Positions 8,728-18,702 of a stretch of 64,000 bases of DNA are shown here, in pieces. Each line of letters begins with the position of its first letter. Within the stretch, counting starts at the first letter, position 1. Location of the stretch: NCBI GenBank assembly GCA_036500765.1, contig DASYBM010000004.1:434001-498000 (forward strand), read 5' to 3'. The notes below the pieces were generated by a model. That model made no database searches and had not been told where the DNA came from. It saw only the letters and a program-made list of their open reading frames with translations. A program made the translations under genes and the position numbers. The stretch is from Candidatus Sulfotelmatobacter sp. Lineage in GTDB: Bacteria > Acidobacteriota > Terriglobia > Terriglobales > Acidobacteriaceae.

Positions 8728-10125
8728 TTACCTTTTCGGTTCAATCGCGATCAGCCGATGTTTCGCCTGCCATTCCTGTTCAGGATACTTCCCGCTGGCC
8801 GCTTTGAGAAAGAGATGATAATTCAGCGCAGCCCGCTTGACATCCCGCAGATGGTCATAGGCGGAAGCTCGCAGAAAATATGTGATAGGCTCCTCAGCTT
8901 GATATTTCACTCGCGCGTCCAACGCCTTCACGACCAGCGAATAATCCTTATTCTCGCTCGCAGCGAAGGCCAGGTCGCCATACGCCGGCGCGAGTGTGGG
9001 ATTGATCTTCAACGCCTCCAGCAGTTCCTTCTGTGCGTCGGCGAATTTCTTTTCTTCGATCAGCGATTTGCCCAGGCTCTGATGCAGCGCGGCGTCGTTG
9101 GGATTTGCTGTCAGCAGCGCGCGATAAGCCGCTTCCGCCTGATCGTATTTCTTAGCCTCGACGTATAAGTCCGCGAGGTCGCGCTGCAGCGTCGGATCCG
9201 GAGGTGTCGGTTTTGCGCTTTGCAGTTTCGCTCCCTCCTGAAGTTCGGCGATCGCCTCGTCGTACTTGCCGTCAGCCGCCAATACGCGGCCCAGCTGAAT
9301 GCGTACGTCCGCGCGGTCGGGGTGCACCGCCGCGAGTTTCCGCAACTCCACCTCGGCTTCAGACAAGCGATGGGCGCGCATGTAAATATTTGCCAGGGCG
9401 GTCACTGCGTCCGACATCGGATCGAGCGCGAGCGCCTGCTTGTACTCGTGCTCCGCGTCCGAAATCTTTTCTTTCTTTTCCAAGAGCTGTCCCGCGGCTA
9501 AGTGCGGCTCCGGATCCTTCGGCTGCAATGCCGCCGCTTGCCGGTAAGCCGCGATCGCTTCGTCGGGTTTCGTTTTCTCCAGCACATGCGCCAGCGAAAG
9601 CCACGCTCGCTCCTGGCCCTGGGCCACATGGCTGGTCGGCTTCATCCGCGTAGCAGCGCGTAGAAATGGTTCTGCGTCGGGCGCATCCGTCTTGGCCAGT
9701 TGCAACCCGAGATTCAGGTTCGACTCAAAAACATCCGGCTTTGCCGCCACAGACTTCCGATACGCCGCGATCGAATCGTTGGTCTTGCCGAGGGCATTCT
9801 CGACAAATCCTAATTCAAACCACGCCACGTAATTTTGCGGGTCATCGCCCGCGGCCCCGGCCAGAAAATTGCGCAACAGCGGTTCAGCCGCGACGTAATT
9901 TTGCTTCTGGATGAACGCTTCGGCCTTGGTAAGCTCCGGGGAAGGCGGGACTTCTTCCGCAACCGTGGTGTGGTGCGTGGCTTGCCCTGATTTGTGATGA
10001 ACGCTGGAAGATGAACCGTTCGAAGAGGAGCCATCCTGCGGGGCTTGAGATTGATCAGCCTGAGCAACGGCCAGCGCGGCTATGCCCGCGAGGAGCATCG
10101 CGATACTGAGTCTACGAGCGGCCAT
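8728..10125 (-). CDS. Secreted TPR-repeat protein
   Basis: After a signal peptide (SIAMLLAGIAALAVAQ) and a Ser/Gly/His-rich linker, most of the 465-residue protein is made of TPR units, for example AIAAYRKSVAAKPD, AIAAYRQAAALQPKDPEPH and AEHEYKQALALDP. I chose the ATG at 10125, which puts the signal peptide at the N-terminus; it overlaps the 3' end of uvrA by 14 bases. The long upstream reading frame (to 10281) lies inside uvrA and is not needed. TPR proteins serve as protein-protein scaffolds; the partner is unknown. The gene follows uvrA directly and may be co-transcribed with it. Confidence 0.85.
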   Translation of the reverse strand: MAARRLSIAMLLAGIAALAVAQADQSQAPQDGSSSNGSSSSVHHKSGQATHHTTVAEEVPPSPELTKAEAFIQKQNYVAAEPLLRNFLAGAAGDDPQNYVAWFELGFVENALGKTNDSIAAYRKSVAAKPDVFESNLNLGLQLAKTDAPDAEPFLRAATRMKPTSHVAQGQERAWLSLAHVLEKTKPDEAIAAYRQAAALQPKDPEPHLAAGQLLEKKEKISDAEHEYKQALALDPMSDAVTALANIYMRAHRLSEAEVELRKLAAVHPDRADVRIQLGRVLAADGKYDEAIAELQEGAKLQSAKPTPPDPTLQRDLADLYVEAKKYDQAEAAYRALLTANPNDAALHQSLGKSLIEEKKFADAQKELLEALKINPTLAPAYGDLAFAASENKDYSLVVKALDARVKYQAEEPITYFLRASAYDHLRDVKRAALNYHLFLKAASGKYPEQEWQAKHRLIAIEPKR

Positions 10126-13100
10126 TGGAACGCGATGCACCATTCCCGTGCAGATCATTGCCGTCCAGAATATGCCCCAGGTATTGTCCTGTGTAAGAAT
10201 CGGGAAGCTTGGCGATCGCCTCCGGAGGTCCGGCTCCGACGATTTTGCCGCCACGGCTGCCACCCTCCGGGCCCAGATCAATCACCCAGTCCGCCGTCTT
10301 GATGACCTCCAGATTATGCTCGATGACGACGATTGATCCTCCCGCTTCTATAAGACGGCGAAAGGCGGCGAGGAGTTTGCTGACGTCGTCAAAATGCAGC
10401 CCGGTCGTGGGCTCGTCGAAAATATAGAGTAAGCGCCGTTTGAGCCTGGCATCGCTGCCCGACGCGCCCCTGCCGATCTCCCGCGACGCCGGCTGCAAGT
10501 GCGCAGCCAGCTTCATGCGTTGCGCCTCGCCTCCAGAAAGAGTTGTCGCCGATTGCCCCAGCCGCAAGTATCCCAGCCCAACTTCCTCGAGCGACCGCAG
10601 CTTGTCGGTGATCTTGGGCGCTTCGGCAAAGAACTTCAATGCTTCCTTCACCGTCAGATTCAGCACTTCGTGAATATTCTTGCCCCGATAGCGCACCTCC
10701 AGCACCGTTGGCTTATAGCGCGTGCCCTTGCACTCTTCGCAAATCAATTCCACGTCCGCAAGAAACTGCATCTCGACAGTGACCGTGCCATCGCCCTGGC
10801 AAGTCTCGCAGCGCCCGCCGGGAATGTTGAACGAAAAATGCCCCGCGCCGAAGCCGCGCTTCTTCGCCTCGGGCAGGGAAGCGAACAGATCCCGGATGGC
10901 GTCGAACGCCTTAATATAGGTCACCGGATTCGACCGCGGCGTGCGCCCGATCGGCGACTGATCGACCAGAACCACTTCCTCGATGAACTGATCGCCCTCC
11001 AGGCTCTCCCAACTCGCAACCGGACCGGTCGCGCCATTCCCCGCCTGCTGCTTGGCTTGGGCCAGCGCCCGGTAGAGTACCTGATGCAGCAGCGTCGACT
11101 TGCCCGACCCGGAGACGCCGGTGATCGCGACCAGCATGCCCAGCGGAATATTGATATCGACCCCCCTGAGATTATTGGCGCGCACGCCGCGAATCCCGAT
11201 CTGCTGCGCCCCCGGCTTACGCCTCACGAGTGGAGGCTGAATGCGCAAATCCCCCGATAGATAGCGCCCAGTCAGCGAAACTGGATTGCGCAGAATCTCG
11301 TCATACGTCCCCTCGGCCACCAACTTGCCGCCATTCTCGCCGGCTCCGGGCCCCAGATCGAGGATGCGGTCGGCGGCTCGCATGATGTCAGGATCGTGTT
11401 CGACAACGAGTATCGTGTTTCCCAGATCGCGCAGGTCGTGCAGAATCTTGATCAACCGATGCGTATCCCGCGGATGCAGCCCGATCGACGGCTCGTCCAG
11501 CACATACAACGTGCCCACCAGCCGCGATCCGAGCGAAGTCGCCAACTGAATGCGTTGCGCCTCGCCGCCGGAAAGCGTGGACGACAGCCGATCCAGCGTC
11601 AGATATTCCAGGCCCACATTGTTCAGAAATCGCAGTCGCTCGCGAATCTCGTGCAGCAACTTGTCGGCGATCTCAGCCTGCTCGAGACTCAGCTCAACCT
11701 GCTCAAAGAATTTCAGCGCGCCTTCGACCGTGAGCCCGCATATCTCGCAGATGTTTTTCCCGTTGATCTTGACCTGCCGCGCTTCCATGCGTAGCCGCGA
11801 GCCGTTGCACTCCGGACACAGCGAATATCCGCGATAGCGGCTGAGAAATACCCGCACGTGCAACTTATATTTCTTGCGCTCCAGGTGATCGAAAAATCCG
11901 CGTACCCCCGGGAATTTACCTTCGCCGCGCAGTATCAGATTTCGGTGCTCCTCCTCAAGATCGGCCCACGGCACGTCGAGCGGAATGCCCGCCTGCTTCG
12001 CGAACCGCTTCAAATCCGTAAACAGCGGACGATACTTCGGCTTGGTCCACGGCTCAATCGGACACTCGGCCAGCGTTTTCAATTTGTCGGGGATGACCAG
12101 ATCGAGATCGAAGTCAATCGTGTTGCCAAAACCCTGGCACCGCGGACAGGCCCCATAAGGATTGTTAAAGGAGAAAAGCCGCGGCTCCGGCTCCTCATAG
12201 CGCAAGTTGCATTCTTTACACTCAAACCGCTCTGCGAAGCGCAGCCGTGCAGGTCGGACACTCCTGCCCGACGCAGTTGCACTTGCAGCTGATGTCGGCG
12301 TTACATTTTCTCCCGCAACCTCAAAAATAACTTCCCCTGCCTCCCGATAAGCCGTCTCAATCGCATCGACAATCCGAGCTCGCGCCTCCGCCGAAACCAC
12401 CAGCCGATCCACGAGCACAAAGACTGGCTCCGCGAAGTTGACGTCCAGCAACGACTCTGGGGTGGAGAATTCGTAAACCTCCCCGCCCTGATATAGCCGA
12501 TTAAATCCCGCCCGACGCAAATCGAACAACCGCGTCTTCAACACCTCGCTCAACTCGGCTCTGCGTGACCCACTTTTCGCTTCTTTCGCTTCAAAGCCTG
12601 CCCTGAGCTTGTCGAAGGGTGGGGATTTTGCCGAAGCCTTCCTCGGTTTCGAAGTTCGATCGCCTTTGACCGCCGTGCCGTCGACCGTCCCCGGCTGCTG
12701 AAGCGGAAACAGCACCTGCAACCGCGTCTCCGGCTCCAGAGCCAGAATCGCCTCCGCGACCTCATCGACCGTATCCTTCTTCACTTCGCGCCCGCACTTC
12801 GCGCAATAAGTTCGCCCTACCCGCGCAAACAGTAGCCGTAGATAGTCGTAAATCTCGGTCGCTGTCGCTACGGTCGAGCGCGGATTCCGTGTCGTATTTT
12901 TCTGTTTGATCGCCACTGCCGGCGCGATCCCATCGATCTCGTCCACGTCCGGTTTTTCGATGCGCTCCAGAAATTGCCGGGCATACGCCGACAACGATTC
13001 CACGTAGCGCCGCTGTCCCTCGGCATAAATCGTGTCAAAGGCCAGCGACGACTTGCCCGAACCTGAAACCCCGGTTACCACCGTCAGCGAATTGTGTGGC

Positions 13101-13291
13101 ACCTCAAAGTCAATATTTTTGAGGTTATGCACGCGCGCCCCGCGTACGACGATGCTCTCCGTGGGACTCGAAACAGACTGGGTCGAAATAGATGTGCGCG
13201 ATGCAGAAGACATCAGCTCAGAGGACATTGATTCAGAAGACATCGAAATAAGGACCGCGGCGGCCAGACGACGCTCCGAGCACCAGCGCAC
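10112..13291 (-). CDS. uvrA: UvrABC system protein A (excinuclease ABC subunit A)
   Basis: Two ABC modules: Walker [10 protein letters not shown] and [11 protein letters not shown], and two signatures ([12 protein letters not shown] and [12 protein letters not shown]). Zinc-binding Cys pairs are present (CAKCG; CKEC/CPRC; CETC/CEEC). UvrA recognises damaged DNA in nucleotide excision repair with UvrB. At 1059 residues it is about 100 longer than usual. The extra length comes from an N-terminal Ser-rich extension and loop insertions, two of which coincide with dispersed repeat sequences (12247-12274 and around 12601-12619), the latter giving FDKLRAG. The reading frame is intact and all motifs are kept. 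A GTG start with GGAGAG ahead is used; downstream ATGs at 13243 and 13228 are alternatives. Confidence 0.97.
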   Translation of the reverse strand: MRWCSERRLAAAVLISMSSESMSSELMSSASRTSISTQSVSSPTESIVVRGARVHNLKNIDFEVPHNSLTVVTGVSGSGKSSLAFDTIYAEGQRRYVESLSAYARQFLERIEKPDVDEIDGIAPAVAIKQKNTTRNPRSTVATATEIYDYLRLLFARVGRTYCAKCGREVKKDTVDEVAEAILALEPETRLQVLFPLQQPGTVDGTAVKGDRTSKPRKASAKSPPFDKLRAGFEAKEAKSGSRRAELSEVLKTRLFDLRRAGFNRLYQGGEVYEFSTPESLLDVNFAEPVFVLVDRLVVSAEARARIVDAIETAYREAGEVIFEVAGENVTPTSAASATASGRSVRPARLRFAERFECKECNLRYEEPEPRLFSFNNPYGACPRCQGFGNTIDFDLDLVIPDKLKTLAECPIEPWTKPKYRPLFTDLKRFAKQAGIPLDVPWADLEEEHRNLILRGEGKFPGVRGFFDHLERKKYKLHVRVFLSRYRGYSLCPECNGSRLRMEARQVKINGKNICEICGLTVEGALKFFEQVELSLEQAEIADKLLHEIRERLRFLNNVGLEYLTLDRLSSTLSGGEAQRIQLATSLGSRLVGTLYVLDEPSIGLHPRDTHRLIKILHDLRDLGNTILVVEHDPDIMRAADRILDLGPGAGENGGKLVAEGTYDEILRNPVSLTGRYLSGDLRIQPPLVRRKPGAQQIGIRGVRANNLRGVDINIPLGMLVAITGVSGSGKSTLLHQVLYRALAQAKQQAGNGATGPVASWESLEGDQFIEEVVLVDQSPIGRTPRSNPVTYIKAFDAIRDLFASLPEAKKRGFGAGHFSFNIPGGRCETCQGDGTVTVEMQFLADVELICEECKGTRYKPTVLEVRYRGKNIHEVLNLTVKEALKFFAEAPKITDKLRSLEEVGLGYLRLGQSATTLSGGEAQRMKLAAHLQPASREIGRGASGSDARLKRRLLYIFDEPTTGLHFDDVSKLLAAFRRLIEAGGSIVVIEHNLEVIKTADWVIDLGPEGGSRGGKIVGAGPPEAIAKLPDSYTGQYLGHILDGNDLHGNGASRSNGRS
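12247..12274 (+). repeat. REP-like palindrome embedded in uvrA
   Basis: The + strand reads GTGCAG, GTCGGAC, ACTCCT, GCCCGAC, GC. It matches the GTAG-GACGGAC-ACTCNT-GTCCGTC-GC consensus of the dispersed family in this window at most positions and keeps a GTCGG/CCGAC stem. It is translated in frame within uvrA (region ASGRSVRPA), where UvrA proteins usually have a shorter loop. The match to the family is clear by eye but degenerate. Confidence 0.55.
12601..12619. repeat. Short dispersed repeat (CCCTGAGCTTGTCGAAGGG) inside uvrA
   Basis: This 19-base motif has CCCT and AGGG ends and is a short repeat familiar from many bacterial genomes. On the minus strand it is translated in uvrA as PFDKLRAG. 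A related motif (CCCTTCGACTGCGCTCAGGG) sits in the intergenic region at 24027-24046. The in-frame placement suggests a tolerated insertion in a UvrA surface loop; that is inference. Confidence 0.6.
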
Positions 13292-13323
13292 AGAGCTCTC
13301 CGCGAGGCCTACCGAATCTTTTT

Positions 13324-13329
13324 ATTATA
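13324..13329 (-). promoter_or_regulatory. Possible -10 box of uvrA
   Basis: The minus strand has a perfect TATAAT 33 bases upstream of the GTG start of uvrA. No good -35 hexamer lies at the usual 16-18 base spacing, so the promoter is weakly supported. Confidence 0.3.
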
Positions 13330-13377
13330 AAGCAGCGAAGGGGAGGCGGTTTGGCTGCAAAAAGGCAGCGCGGAGTC

Positions 13378-13503
13378 TAAGCCTTTGCGTTCTTTGCGGT
13401 ATTTCTTAGCGCGCTTTGCGGTCCAGGATTCTACCGACCCGGCCAGGATCGACATCTCAACCGCAAAGGACGCAAAGAACTGCCGCAAAGAACGCAAAGA
13501 TTC
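13378..13503. repeat. Inverted pair of CTTTGCG-type repeats
   Basis: The 254-base gap between uvrA and the oxidase operon contains CCTTTGCGTTCTTTGCGGT (from about 13380) and its inverted counterpart ACCGCAAAGGACGCAAAGAA (from about 13460), the latter followed by another CCGCAAAGAACGCAAAG unit. The arms can fold back on each other. This looks like a dispersed repeat of a kind common in environmental genomes. No gene is seen here. Confidence 0.55.
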
Positions 13504-13545
13504 GAAAGATAGCCGAAGAGAAGGCTGCTTCAAACGATCGAGATT

Positions 13546-13803
13546 CTACTGATCGACATCCGACCCGTTTTCCCGGTCGCGCCGTTTTCCATACCGGACG
13601 GCAAATCCGAAGCCAAAAACCATGATGGCCACCGGCGGCGCCAGCATCACGAAAATCGCCCGATTGATCGCGCGTTGAGCGTCTTTGGGTGTCGCCTTGG
13701 CATTGGCGTTACACATCGCGCATCCCTGGGCAAATGCCGGGGCAGTCCAGAGTGCGGCCAGCAACACCAGAAAAGCCAGACGAAATTTACTGCCACGTCT
13801 CAT
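13546..13803 (-). CDS. Small membrane protein of the cytochrome oxidase operon
   Basis: An 85-residue protein with a signal peptide ([17 protein letters not shown]), then [10 protein letters not shown] with a CxxC pair, a membrane segment ([21 protein letters not shown]) and a charged cytosolic tail. It is the last gene of the oxidase cluster, 24 bases after the subunit IV-like gene. The periplasmic CxxC could bind metal or be redox active, but no function is established here. Confidence 0.6.
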   Translation of the reverse strand: MRRGSKFRLAFLVLLAALWTAPAFAQGCAMCNANAKATPKDAQRAINRAIFVMLAPPVAIMVFGFGFAVRYGKRRDRENGSDVDQ

Positions 13804-13827
13804 CTCTTGATGAGCTCCCAGCCTCTC

Positions 13828-14151
13828 TTAGTGAACTCCCAGTCTCAATACGCGTCCCGCGTCGGGAAAGAAAAAGAAATACATAATGATGAAGCACGCT
13901 GTAACCGAAATCACCAGCATCCAACGCATGATGGACTTCTCAAACTTCAAGTGCATGAAGTAACCGATGATCAGCGCCGACTTAATGATCGACAAAATTA
14001 GCAGCACCTCGAGCATGCGCACCGGCTCGAAGATCTGCTTATATCCCAGCACCACTTCGATTGCGGTTAGGACCAGCAACGCGCCCCACACCCAGAAATA
14101 CTGTGCTTTGCTGTCGTCGTGGGAATACTCATGCGTCGCGGCGTCGTTCAT
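13828..14151 (-). CDS. Cytochrome c oxidase subunit IV family protein
   Basis: A 107-residue protein with three membrane segments and the motif LIIGYFMHLKFEKS, typical of prokaryotic subunit IV (CyoD/CtaF-like) proteins. A GAGAGG Shine-Dalgarno sequence precedes the ATG. It lies downstream of the subunit III genes. The subunit is small and non-catalytic and probably stabilises the complex in the inner membrane. Confidence 0.85.
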   Translation of the reverse strand: MNDAATHEYSHDDSKAQYFWVWGALLVLTAIEVVLGYKQIFEPVRMLEVLLILSIIKSALIIGYFMHLKFEKSIMRWMLVISVTACFIIMYFFFFPDAGRVLRLGVH

Positions 14152-14173
14152 TCTGTGAGTCCTCTCTTACAAT

Positions 14174-14214
14174 TTGTCATCCCGAGGTGGACGCTCTTTG
14201 TCCGCCGAGGGATC
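14174..14214. repeat. Dispersed 'TTGTCATCC' repeat, copy 1
   Basis: The sequence TTGTCATCCCGAGG followed by a short variable part and CTTTGTCCGCCGAGGGAT occurs between the subunit IV and III genes. A similar unit is at 22130-22172. It fills most of the 100-base gap. Confidence 0.5.
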
Positions 14215-14251
14215 TCATTTGAGCCCCAACAAGTCGTGCGTCGGGCTCGCT

Positions 14252-15058
<807 letters not shown>

Positions 15059-15143
15059 TCTTCGATTTCCCCTTTTTCGTCGAGTGGTCAGTAGTCAGAA
15101 AAAAATAACTATGGAACTGGCCACAGCCACTGGTCACCGACCG

Positions 15144-15878
15144 CTATCGCGCGAATCCTAACAACGCAAACACATACACCCACAGCACCAGCATGAAATG
15201 CCAATACCATGCCGTGATGTCCACCAAAATGCGCTGCGCCTCGATTGGTTTCTTCAGCAGGGAAGCGCTGGCCGCCCAGATCAGCGCGATCATTCCGCCT
15301 GCAAGATGCACCGCGTGCGCAATGGTCAGCAGGTACACGAACGAGCTGTTGGGATTGGTCGAGATAAGAAATCCCCGGGCTTTCAGTTCGCCCCACGCCA
15401 GCCATTGCCCGCCCAGGAAGCCCATCCCCAGCAGTACAGTAATTCCCAGCCACGGAAACGATCGCTCGTTGCCCAGGGACACTCCAGGAATCGACTGCAC
15501 GGGAGCCAGCGCTGCTTGCATCGCCGCCTTGCGCCGCGAGAACTCAATCGTGACGCTGCTCAATAGAAGTACCGCGGTGTTGATCGCCAGCAGCAGCCAG
15601 GGCAAATCCACCCGGCCCCAATCGCGCACGTAGGAATTCGATGCGCCATCAAACGTCGGCAGTCCCTGGCGCACAATATATGCGCTGGTCAGCGAGATAA
15701 ACACCATGCACACGGTCGCAATGCCGCACGCCAGTCCCAGCCGTGCCCGCCGCAACCGCGCCCCATAATCGGGAATGTCGCCGCCGCGCCCATCGTCGCC
15801 GCCACCCGCCGGGGGAACCGGCGGCTTGTGCCCGTGGCCAATTTGATCGATCGGATTGGTTGGAGTATAGGTCGCCAT
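15144..15878 (-). CDS. Cytochrome c oxidase subunit III (first of two)
   Basis: A 244-residue protein with a Gly/Pro/His-rich N-terminal tail and about six membrane segments. Motifs: FISLTSAYIVRQG, LGMGFLGGQWLAW and YLLTIAHAVHLAGGMIAL, ending in ITAWYWHFMLVLWVYVF, a helix typical of subunit III. I use the ATG at 15878 because GAGG lies upstream; a TTG at 15893 would add five residues. It lies 15-30 bases after the subunit I gene. Confidence 0.9.
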   Translation of the reverse strand: MATYTPTNPIDQIGHGHKPPVPPAGGGDDGRGGDIPDYGARLRRARLGLACGIATVCMVFISLTSAYIVRQGLPTFDGASNSYVRDWGRVDLPWLLLAINTAVLLLSSVTIEFSRRKAAMQAALAPVQSIPGVSLGNERSFPWLGITVLLGMGFLGGQWLAWGELKARGFLISTNPNSSFVYLLTIAHAVHLAGGMIALIWAASASLLKKPIEAQRILVDITAWYWHFMLVLWVYVFALLGFAR

Positions 15879-15907
15879 ATCGAACAGCCTCAACCAAGAT
15901 TAGTGCA

Positions 15908-17638
15908 TCAATGCGTCGCAACGGTTGCCGGATCGGTCTGCATCACGTAATCCTTCGGCGCGCCCGGTACTCCATACTCATACGGCCCGTGATGCACTAC
16001 CGGCGTTACGCCGCCAAAATTATCGTGCGGCGGCGGAGTGGCGGTCGTCCACTCCAGGGTCGTCGCCTCCCAAGGATTGTCGCTCGCCTTCGGCCCTTTG
16101 AACATGCTGTAAAACAGATTGACCACAAAAATAAATTGCGCCGCGATGGTGATGATCGCCGCGTAGGTCATGAACTGGTGCAGCGGCATCAGTTTCTGCA
16201 GGTACGCCACTTCGGTGTATTGCGAATAACGCCGCGTGCCGCCGGCCAGCCCCAGATAGTGCATCGGCATAAAGATGGCGTAGGTTCCGGCCAGCGTAAT
16301 GAAGAAGTGAATGCGTCCCCAACTTTCATTCATCATGCGCCCGAACATCTTCGGGAACCAGTAATAGGTTGCCGCAAACATGCCGAAGATCGCCGCCACG
16401 CCCATAATCAGATGGAAATGCCCGACCACGAAATAAGTGTCATGCAACTGGATGTCGAGCACCGGCTGCGCCAGAAATGGCCCGCTCAGGCCGCCCGAAA
16501 CGAACAGCGACACAAAGCCGATGGCATACAGCATGGGCGTGTGGAAACGAATGTGCCCCTTCCACATCGTGCCCAGCCAGTTAAATGTCTTGATAGCCGA
16601 CGGTACCCCAATGCACATGGTCAGCAGCGAAAACGCGAATGCCGAGTAAGGGCTCATGCCACTCATGAACATGTGATGGCCCCAGACCATGAAGCCGAAA
16701 AATCCGATCGACAACATGGCATAGACCATTGCCCGGTAGCCAAAAATCGGCTTGCGCGAGAAGGTCGAAAGTACCTGCGACGCTACGCCCATGCCCGGCA
16801 GAATCGCGATATAGACCTCCGGGTGCCCGAAAAACCAGAACAGATGTTGCCACAGAAGCGGCGATCCGCCCTTGTGGCCCATGATCTGCCCGTTGACCAC
16901 CACCAGCGGAACGTAAAAGCTGGTCCCCAGATTGCGATCCATCAAGAGCAGAATGCCCGCCGAGAGCAGCACGCCGAAGGCCAGCAATCCCAGAATCGCC
17001 GTGATAAACCACGACCAAACCGTCAGCGGCATCCGCATCAGCGTCATGCCTTTGGCGCGCAGGTCGAGCGTGGTGGTGATGAAGTTCAGCGCACCCATCA
17101 GTGAGGCGATGCAGAAAATCGCGATGCTCGTAATCCACAAATCGGCGCCCAGTCCTTCGCCCGGCCCCGTTGACTGCACCGCGCTGAGCGGCGGATATCC
17201 CGTCCAGCCATGCAACGGTGCACCGCCCGAGACGAAGAAGGCCGCCAGGATCGTGATGAACGCCACGAACGTCGTCCAGAACGACAACATGTTCAGCACC
17301 GGAAACGCCATGTCGGGCGCTCCGATCTGAATCGGCAGGAAATAATTTCCGAAGCCGCCCTGCGGCGCCGTCGTCAGGACGAAGAACACCATGATGGTGC
17401 CGTGCATGGTAAGCAGGCTGAGATATGCTTCCGGCTTAATCTCGCCCACTAGCGGCAGCACGGCGTTCGGCCACACCAGGTGAATGCGCATCAGCAGCGA
17501 CAGAAACATCCCGACGAATACGGCAGTGAGCGCCAGAAAAAAATACTGAATGCCGATGACTTTGTGATCCAGGCTGAAAATGTATTTCCGGATAAATCCC
17601 TGAGGAGCGTGCGCGTGCGGGTTCTCCATGGCGACCAT
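15908..17638 (-). CDS. ctaD: Cytochrome c oxidase subunit I
   Basis: The 576-residue catalytic subunit with twelve membrane helices reduces O2 at the heme-CuB centre while pumping protons. Heme and copper ligands are visible: His in LTMHGTIMVFF, HPEVY with the cross-linked His-Tyr pair, HH in VWGHHMF, and the histidines in HDTYFVVGHFHLIMG. The D-channel Asp and Asn are kept in GAPDMAFPVLN, the HPEVY Glu is present, and the K-channel Lys is kept in SAIKTFNW. This supports an aa3-type (A-family) enzyme. An RBS (GGAG) lies at the end of the subunit II gene, immediately upstream. Confidence 0.97.
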   Translation of the reverse strand: MVAMENPHAHAPQGFIRKYIFSLDHKVIGIQYFFLALTAVFVGMFLSLLMRIHLVWPNAVLPLVGEIKPEAYLSLLTMHGTIMVFFVLTTAPQGGFGNYFLPIQIGAPDMAFPVLNMLSFWTTFVAFITILAAFFVSGGAPLHGWTGYPPLSAVQSTGPGEGLGADLWITSIAIFCIASLMGALNFITTTLDLRAKGMTLMRMPLTVWSWFITAILGLLAFGVLLSAGILLLMDRNLGTSFYVPLVVVNGQIMGHKGGSPLLWQHLFWFFGHPEVYIAILPGMGVASQVLSTFSRKPIFGYRAMVYAMLSIGFFGFMVWGHHMFMSGMSPYSAFAFSLLTMCIGVPSAIKTFNWLGTMWKGHIRFHTPMLYAIGFVSLFVSGGLSGPFLAQPVLDIQLHDTYFVVGHFHLIMGVAAIFGMFAATYYWFPKMFGRMMNESWGRIHFFITLAGTYAIFMPMHYLGLAGGTRRYSQYTEVAYLQKLMPLHQFMTYAAIITIAAQFIFVVNLFYSMFKGPKASDNPWEATTLEWTTATPPPHDNFGGVTPVVHHGPYEYGVPGAPKDYVMQTDPATVATH

Positions 17639-18448
17639 TTATTGTTTCTCCGCCTCTCGTGCGGCCAGCCACTTGTCGTAATCTTCCTGGCTGACCACGT
17701 GTACCATGCCGTGCATCTTGTAATGTCCCAGGCCGCACAATTCGGCGCAGGCAATTTCATATTCTCCAATCGCAGTGGGCGTGAAGTGCATGTGAATGTT
17801 CAGCCCGGGCACCGCGTCCTGCTTGAAGCGCAACTGCGGCACGAAGAAACTATGAATCACATCCACCGCCCGCAGGCTCACATCCACTTCGCGATTCACC
17901 GGCAGGAACATCGTTCCGGTCACGACGTCGTCTTTCGCCGCTGGATCATTATTGCTGAGTCCCACCGCGGCTTCGCCGCCGGCCGAAGGATCCATCAGGT
18001 TCGGGCTGGTCTTGCCGAACTTTCCATCCGGCCCCGGATAGCGGAAGTACCAGGCAAACTGCATTCCGGTGACTTCCACCTTCACGTCGTCCGCGGGAAC
18101 TTCGCGGTCGAAGCGCTGGCTCGCCCACACGTTGCTGCCCATCAGATTCAGGCCGATGAATAATACCGCGGTGAGCAGAGTCCACACGCCTTCCAGCATC
18201 GTGTTCCCGTGCGAATAGGAAACCGGAGGAGAGGACGGAGTCTCGCGATATTTCCAGACAATGTAGCCCAGCCCCAGCTGCGCCGCCAGGAACACAACTC
18301 CCATAAGAATGAAGGTGAGAGCGAATTGTCCGTCGATAAATCCCGTCGACGCCGCCGCACCCACCGGCAGCCACCATGTCTTGGCGACAAAGAAATACGT
18401 GCTGACCAGAGTGATCAGCCAGATCAAAACCATCAACGCGAGGCCCAT
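17639..18448 (-). CDS. ctaC: Cytochrome c oxidase subunit II
   Basis: A 269-residue protein: two membrane hairpin helices (one MVLIWLITLVSTYFF, a second QFALTFILMGVVFL and a third LTAVLFIGLNL region), then a periplasmic cupredoxin domain. The CuA ligands are present in DVIHSFFVP and CAELCGLGHYKMHG. It passes electrons from cytochrome c to subunit I. I moved the start from 18619 to the ATG at 18448, where GGAGG lies 8 bases upstream; the longer frame has no RBS and a non-hydrophobic Cys-rich N-terminus. No fused cytochrome c domain is present. Confidence 0.94.
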   Translation of the reverse strand: MGLALMVLIWLITLVSTYFFVAKTWWLPVGAAASTGFIDGQFALTFILMGVVFLAAQLGLGYIVWKYRETPSSPPVSYSHGNTMLEGVWTLLTAVLFIGLNLMGSNVWASQRFDREVPADDVKVEVTGMQFAWYFRYPGPDGKFGKTSPNLMDPSAGGEAAVGLSNNDPAAKDDVVTGTMFLPVNREVDVSLRAVDVIHSFFVPQLRFKQDAVPGLNIHMHFTPTAIGEYEIACAELCGLGHYKMHGMVHVVSQEDYDKWLAAREAEKQ

Positions 18449-18702
18449 TCCCCAGCCCTCCAGGCTACTCAGGACGACAAAAACAGGACTTCCCCACGGC
18501 CATTGCCACGTCTCAGAATGCAAGCAACAGTCGGCGGCGAGTGTACCACAGCCACCCGCGCATAAAGCAACCCGCCGACTGAGGAAAATACCCCGAACCA
18601 AACCCGCCACGGATCGCACTTATTCACGCGGATCAACCCGAAGCGTATAAAAATCCAAAAGCCCGCTTCTTCGGTTTAATCCGTGAAAATCCGTGGCGAG
18701 GT

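Noticed and set aside
8728-10281. Long form of the TPR protein starting at 10281
   Set aside because: The extra N-terminus lies inside uvrA and pushes the signal peptide inside; the start at 10125 fits better.
15743-17104. A 453-codon + frame opposite cytochrome oxidase subunit I
   Set aside because: Subunit I is certain by its metal ligands; the opposite frame is of biased composition with no known domain.
18449-18619. N-terminal extension of cytochrome oxidase subunit II
   Set aside because: No RBS, and the stretch is Cys/Gly-rich without family similarity; the GGAGG-preceded ATG at 18448 is preferred.
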